Assembly: GCA_022592435.1 (NCBI GenBank)
Contig: JABYQS010000017.1
Coordinates: 248,001-312,000 of the forward strand
Direction: 5' to 3'
DNA from: Cerioporus squamosus
Lineage: Eukaryota; Basidiomycota; Agaricomycetes; Polyporales; Polyporaceae
Length of the DNA: 64,000 bases
Translations under genes and position numbers: made by a program
Notes under the pieces: model-generated
What the model was told of the DNA's origin: nothing
The model's database searches: none
The model's input: only the letters and a program-made list of their open reading frames with translations
In this document: piece after piece, positions 59,596-64,000 of the stretch
How the letters are laid out: each line of letters begins with the position of its first letter
Position numbering within the stretch: position 1 is the stretch's first letter

Positions 59596-59953
59596 TCACG
59601 GTTTCCGGTCTCCTTGGACGGTGCCCCGGACGGCAGCAGAGTTGAGCCGCGAGTCGCTCGTCTCAGAGTTCAGGCCCTTCGATTGCTCTTCGTGGGGGTC
59701 AGCAACACAGCGAAAGACAGCAGCGAGACGAGTAACGTACGGTAGATGGACGCGCCGCCCTCCTCGGCCTTGGTCTGCTTCCCGGCAACCCACATGTATC
59801 CCAGCGTCGCGACACAGCCAACGACGGCGGCGATAGCCTGCACGACGGAGAGGACGGCAATGAGCATTCCGCGCGACGCATCTGGCAAACTGACGTCATG
59901 GTACTCACGAGAGGACGACCGGAGCCGCGGGTGTGGACGGGGTTCGACTGCAT
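59596..59953 (-). CDS. Small two-helix membrane protein (hypothetical)
   Basis: The minus-strand frame DASRGMLIAVLSVVQAIAAVV then VATLGYMWVAGKQTKAEEGGASIY holds one clear hydrophobic helix and a short basic/acidic loop. A second hydrophobic stretch follows if the frame continues (LLVSLLSFAVLL). A possible first exon MQSNPVHTRGSGRPL starts at 59953 with a GTGAGT donor. A possible last exon reads LNSETSDSRLNSAAVRGT and ends in a TGA at 59596. I could not reconcile all phases. It has the look of a small organelle or ER membrane subunit, but I do not recognise it. Confidence 0.4.
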
Positions 59954-60077
59954 GGTGGGCAAAAGAGAGAGAATGTGTGTGTGGCCTGAGTAGATGTGCG
60001 TGTGGTCGACGGCCGGTGGAAGAGAACGCGAGAGATGGAGAAGGGTACTTGCCCCGACGCTGCAGACCCCCGCTAGC

Positions 60078-60084
60078 TTATAAC
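60078..60084 (-). promoter_or_regulatory. TATA-like element upstream of the small membrane protein
   Basis: GTTATAA on the minus strand, about 125 bp upstream of the candidate ATG at 59953, in a GC-rich setting. Spacing is within the fungal range; evidence is by position only. Confidence 0.25.
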
Positions 60085-60288
60085 TCGCTCAGTGACGTCA
60101 TTGGATATCGCCTACGGGCGCGTCGGTTACGCGCCTTGGCATCCACCAGGCGCCACCCCGACTAGCGAGCAGGTGCCAGCTGCACGTTACGACCTCTATG
60201 CCGGATAAGTACAAAGTATACGAGGACCAATAGCGAATAGACCCTGAACCTCTCCATCCGTACGAAACACCAGAGGCAGGACGGCTGA

Positions 60289-62179
60289 CTACGCGGCTGC
60301 AGCGACCTCCGAGACAGCAACCTTCGCCCCGCCTTCCTCCGGCCCATCTGAGCGCGAACCAACGGGCGCCACGAAATCGTCCTCGTCCTCGTCGGACGAC
60401 GCCGTATGGTCGGGGTCGATGAACGCTCCGAGGGACGAGATGAAGCTCGGGGTGTCGTATGGGTCCCTCGAGGAACGCAACGGATCGTCGAGACCGAGCC
60501 TCATGTCCGCGTGGCTTGCTTCCTGCAGTTCGAGCAGGAAGCGCGATACCAGGATAGCAGTGATGCTGGGAGTGTGGGGAGGAAGGCCGATAAGTATACA
60601 GTAAGCCAGACGCGCGCAGCATAGTGAGTATGACGGTCATGGCGAGACACGTACGGGCTGGTGAACTCGGTGACGAAACTCACGCCGTCGCTGTCCGTTG
60701 CGAACTGAGCAGGCGACAATTGGTATGGACCGCGACGTTCAGATTGGAGGCGCGAGTTTGAGCCGGGCCACTATGGTGACTTACCGCCGTCACTGAGAAG
60801 GCGAGATGGAGGACGTTGAGGACGAACAGGACTCTGGTGAGGAGCGTCCAGCCCGTTAGACACCGCTGGCGTTCCAAGTTGCTCTGGCAAGACGTATACG
60901 CACACGAAGTATATCGTTCCTGTGAGCACGGCATGAAACACTGGCAGTCAGTCAAGATTTCTTGGACGCACGCGCCTCCGAGCACTCGAAGGGACGCACC
61001 GTTTCGAAAGAGTATATCCGACAGAGACGATCTCCTAGGCCGCCGGACGTCCCTCAAGGCATCCCGGTTACTCAGCTTCGTCCAGGTGACGTAGATCAGT
61101 ATGGCATCCGCGACGATGAGTGGTGCGCGCGAGACGATGATCACTGCGCAGTAGTAGTGCCGTGCATGAGCGTGCGCCATCGAACATGCGGTCACTAGAT
61201 GGGCAACCTACGCCTTTGACGAGCACAAACAGAAGTCAGCACGAATGGATCATGAGCCGTTGATATGGAGACACGAACGGCAGGCTGATGGCATCGGAGA
61301 TGTTGTCTGTCACGATGCATCCGAACGGCGGGTCGTTCTCTCCCGCCAGCTGGAAGCCGTATTGGACCTGCACGACCATAGACGACTCTCAGTTTCGCAC
61401 ATCCCCACGAAGCGAGGAACAGCCGTCTACTCACCAGGTTAGCGCCTACTGGTGACATGGACAAGGCCAACACGAGCAGTCCGAGGAGCTTGCTCCTGCT
61501 CAACACGTACGCACGGAGGGCGGAGAAGACTTGGTGGCAAACGATTCGTTATTGTTAGGTACCTTTACTCCTGGACTGGAGGAGCTGGGATGACTTACCC
61601 GCCGGGGGGACGAACTGCAGCACGAGGATCGCAAACGTCGCCTGTTGGAACATCGAGCAACTGCAGACGTCAAGATCCACTCCAGTTTCGGGCTGAGCGG
61701 TGCGCCTACCTCTGATCACAGTTCTCGGTCAGCTCATGTACTGCGCTGACTATGTACATAGCAGAGCTCACCTTGTCCGAGGGGAACGGGGCCAACTCGA
61801 TATAAAGCGTGAGGAAGTACACGATGTTGATCCACTCGTTCGCGAAGAACAAGAGGGACGCCCCGCTCGGCTTTACGTTCCAGAAGGACGCCACTTCCCG
61901 ATCGAAGATGATGGAGACATCGTAGAGGAAGAGGACTGCAGCAGCGTCAGAAGGCCAATTTCCAGAGGCATGCCGCACTGAAAGACGAAGGACGAGCTGG
62001 TGAGGGAGTGAACGCACCCGAGCTCGCCAGATCGCAGTAAGTCGCCGTATAGCTGTTGGACGCTGTCAGCAAGCGTACTACATATCCACGATGAGCGGCC
62101 CGGGAGATATGACTGCGACGTACAGGGACGAGAAGAAGGCTATCGTGTCGGCAGCAGTGGAATCTGCGTCGGAGGACAT
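60289..62179 (-). CDS. DUF6533 domain multi-pass membrane protein
   Basis: A basidiomycete membrane family of unknown function. It starts MSSDADSTAADTIAFFSSL at 62179. The DUF6533 core exon (about 61980-61770) reads AAVLFLYDVSIIFDREVASFW, GASLLFFANEWINIVYFLTLYIEL. Further membrane segments are in exons at about 61500-61440 (LSRSKLLGLLVLALSMSPVGANL), 61160-61050 (VIIVSRAPLIVADAILIYVTW), 60930-60780 (VLFVLNVLHLAFSVTAV) and 60700-60650. The last exon (to 60289) is a cytosolic acidic tail, ILVSRFLLELQEASHADMRLG then SSDEDEDDFVAPVG, ending VSEVAAAA. Roughly seven helices fit the family. Exact internal splice sites were not all resolved. No lesion noticed. Confidence 0.75.
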
Positions 62180-63351
62180 GCTAGTGCCGAAGAGTCTTAG
62201 TTTACGAGCCTCCCTTCAAGGCCGAGGAAAGGTGGCACCGTGAACTTTGATGGGACGATCAGGCCTTATACCCAACCACACTGTCAAAGCGGTCACATAC
62301 CGGGCGCTCCGAATCCTGGGGGGAAGACGATAATCGCGTCTTCTCCCGTAGGGACAGACGGGGATCTCTGTCGAAGCACACAGTGCTATAGTGGCCGAGA
62401 TGGCGGGAACACGGAGCCTGCTTCCGTCGGCCGCCCTACCCGCGCTGGAGATGAGCGAACAGCCTGAAGATGGGATTCTTCATTCAGTCATGATCACTGC
62501 GTAGATAGCGCGAACATACCAGACATACTTGCGGGCCCGAGGGCGTTCCAGTTGGTCCGTAGGTTCCCTCGTATGCCTTGTTCGTGCCTCGCCGTTGACG
62601 GACGTGAGAGCCTTGCCACGGATCCACATGTCTGTCCTCATCGGTCGTATCGTGTCTGCCATTTGCGCAGCTGGTAACCTGTGCTCAGGAGGTTATATGA
62701 CGGAGCTGCATGGACCTGATTCACGGCGTCACCATATCACGGCGGTCAATGGACATCATGGTCAGTCCACGGATTGTCGCTTCGATCATAGCGTCCTGAT
62801 TTAATGCGAAGATCAATGCAGAGACGGTCTCTATAGATAGAATGGATGGTCAGTAGAGGATTTTGCCCAGAAAATCAAAATACATACTTGTAGGCCTGTA
62901 TCTGGAGGCATTGCACGCTCGCCGCGTCACAGGATGGGGAAGACACTCGACGGCGAAGCCTGCTTCTGTCAGTGCCACAGTGCAACTGACGGCAGGTGGC
63001 CCCGGGTCCGCTGGGCGTGCAGCCCAGGATGAAGCCAACGGTTTCGGAAGCTACTTCCAAGTTACTGTCGCCCGAGAGACACACTCGGCGTGTTTGCAGT
63101 TTGGGTGAAATACCTGATTATGGAGACTAACGTTAACGTTATGAACTTGTTTGAAATGCGCACACGAACCTCAAGATTGAGGATCATTGAGCTTCCCAGC
63201 GTTGCGGAGAAACAACTAGCCAGTCTGCTTTGCGCGGCCGCAGGTCAAAGGCAACGCGTCTATTGGGTATGTTCCAATACATCTACAAGGTCAAAGTGGC
63301 TGCACAAGTCTCGCGAAAGCTCGTAAATAGTCTTGCGAAGAAATGCGGAGT
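62180..63351. other. Intergenic interval, no supportable gene
   Basis: Lies between the 5' end of the DUF6533 gene and the 3' end of the F-box-family gene at the edge. No convincing gene on either strand. Confidence 0.5.
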
Positions 63352-64000
63352 TCAAGAGGAGCTAACAACTACACACCGGACGACGCCCTCAAGCCCACCC
63401 TTCACCCGCTCCTCAAACACAGGCCTCCGCGCTCCGCGATACCTCAAGGTAATCATCCTCGGCACCTGACAACCCTCCGCCTTCCGCCTCACAAACGCAT
63501 CCACAACCATTTGCGCGATCTCCCCCTCGTTCGAGTCTTGCATCCGAAAGTCCACGCCAACAAGCGTGAACTCCTCCACGAACTCCTCAGAAGGAAGCGC
63601 ACATGCGGCGACCTGGAAGCTCAGGCGCTGCTGAGGAGTCAAGCCCGATTCGTCCTCGGGCTTCCCACTGAGAAACTGGAACAGCGTAACTGCATCGCGC
63701 GCACGGAGCTCCAGCCTCTGAACGTGTCCAAAGAACCGGAAGAATGGCCGCCACCACAGTGTCTCCGTCAGCCGGTCCCCTAGGTCGACGACCAGCTCCG
63801 CGATCTCCGGGCGCAAGGTCCGGTCGTCGAATGTCCGCACAAGCTGAGGGTCCATCCAGATCTGCATGACCAGTGCCTCGGCGAACGTCAGCCCGGACCG
63901 CTTCCTGAACTGCGCGAGTAGCTCGGGCGAGAACTTGAGCTCAAGCCGCTTCCTGTCGCCCGCATACACTCGCAGCGTCGTGTTCAGTTCCATGCGGATC
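63352..64000 (-). CDS. F-box-family protein, C-terminal part (5'-truncated by window end)
   Basis: The minus-strand frame is open to the window edge and ends VRCVVVSSS at 63352. The first residues (RMELNTTLRVYAGDRKRLELKFSP) correspond to the RRVELDRSLRVYVGDKKLTEIKLSP segment of the F-box protein at 55.7 kb. The remaining leucine-rich sequence (EIAELVVDLGDRLTETLWW, FFGHVQRLELRARDAV, PRMITLRYRGAR) has the same layout. It is a paralogue; the F-box would lie beyond the window. The ATG at 63993 is internal by this comparison and not the start. Confidence 0.7.
   Translation of the reverse strand, partial: IRMELNTTLRVYAGDRKRLELKFSPELLAQFRKRSGLTFAEALVMQIWMDPQLVRTFDDRTLRPEIAELVVDLGDRLTETLWWRPFFRFFGHVQRLELRARDAVTLFQFLSGKPEDESGLTPQQRLSFQVAACALPSEEFVEEFTLVGVDFRMQDSNEGEIAQMVVDAFVRRKAEGCQVPRMITLRYRGARRPVFEERVKGGLEGVVRCVVVSSS

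Noticed and set aside
63129..63140. Palindrome AACGTTAACGTT
   Set aside because: A 12-bp palindrome with no gene context; expected by chance at this scale.
1..64000. CRISPR arrays, bacterial operons or prophage
   Set aside because: Spliced eukaryotic genes throughout; no regularly spaced repeats seen. No tRNA or rRNA gene was recognised by eye, though short tRNAs could be missed.

Overview
The window is nuclear DNA of a filamentous basidiomycete, most likely a wood-decay Agaricomycete close to the Polyporales. Genes carry many short introns of about 50-75 bp with GT(R)NGT donors and CAG/TAG acceptors. The family content also fits: P450s resembling the basidiomycete CYP5150 type, DUF6535 and DUF6533 membrane proteins, F-box proteins, and WD40 proteins with an N-terminal membrane domain. 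There is no operon structure. All calls come from reading translations and splice sites by eye.

Left part (1-17.2 kb): the 3' end of ketol-acid reductoisomerase (ILV5); three tandem C-8 sterol isomerase (ERG2) copies on the minus strand, of which only the third (6989-6121) is open from ATG to stop; signal peptidase subunit SPC2; a DUF6535 gene with a frameshift, facing tail-to-tail a P450 (copy A) with two defective splice junctions; and homoserine dehydrogenase (HOM6) with one apparent missing base.

Middle (17.5-36.6 kb): a large membrane/WD40 protein (minus); a RUD3-like golgin (plus); a truncated relic of an unrecognised family (family X); a DUF6535 pseudogene carrying a small inverted-repeat transposon with a 10-bp target duplication; the intact P450 B (plus); and a proline/serine-rich protein ending in an Edc1/PNRC-type mRNA-decapping motif. 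About 9 kb (36.6-45.6 kb) follows in which I can support no gene.

Right part (45.6-64 kb): betaine-lipid synthase BTA1 (plus); tandem P450 copies C (one nonsense codon) and D (intact), with a small P450 relic beyond; an F-box/LRR-like protein; a long but broken copy of family X; a small membrane protein; a DUF6533 membrane protein; and, at the right edge, the C-terminal part of a second F-box-family protein.

Housekeeping genes (branched-chain and threonine/methionine synthesis, secretion, Golgi tethering, mRNA decapping, lipid synthesis) alternate with lineage-specific families that have duplicated locally and are decaying: ERG2 (3 copies), P450 (4 plus a relic), DUF6535 (2), family X (2), F-box (2). 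Many of the lesions are single-base indels. Real pseudogenisation and residual assembly error must therefore both be kept in mind, most of all for HOM6, which should be essential for prototrophy.
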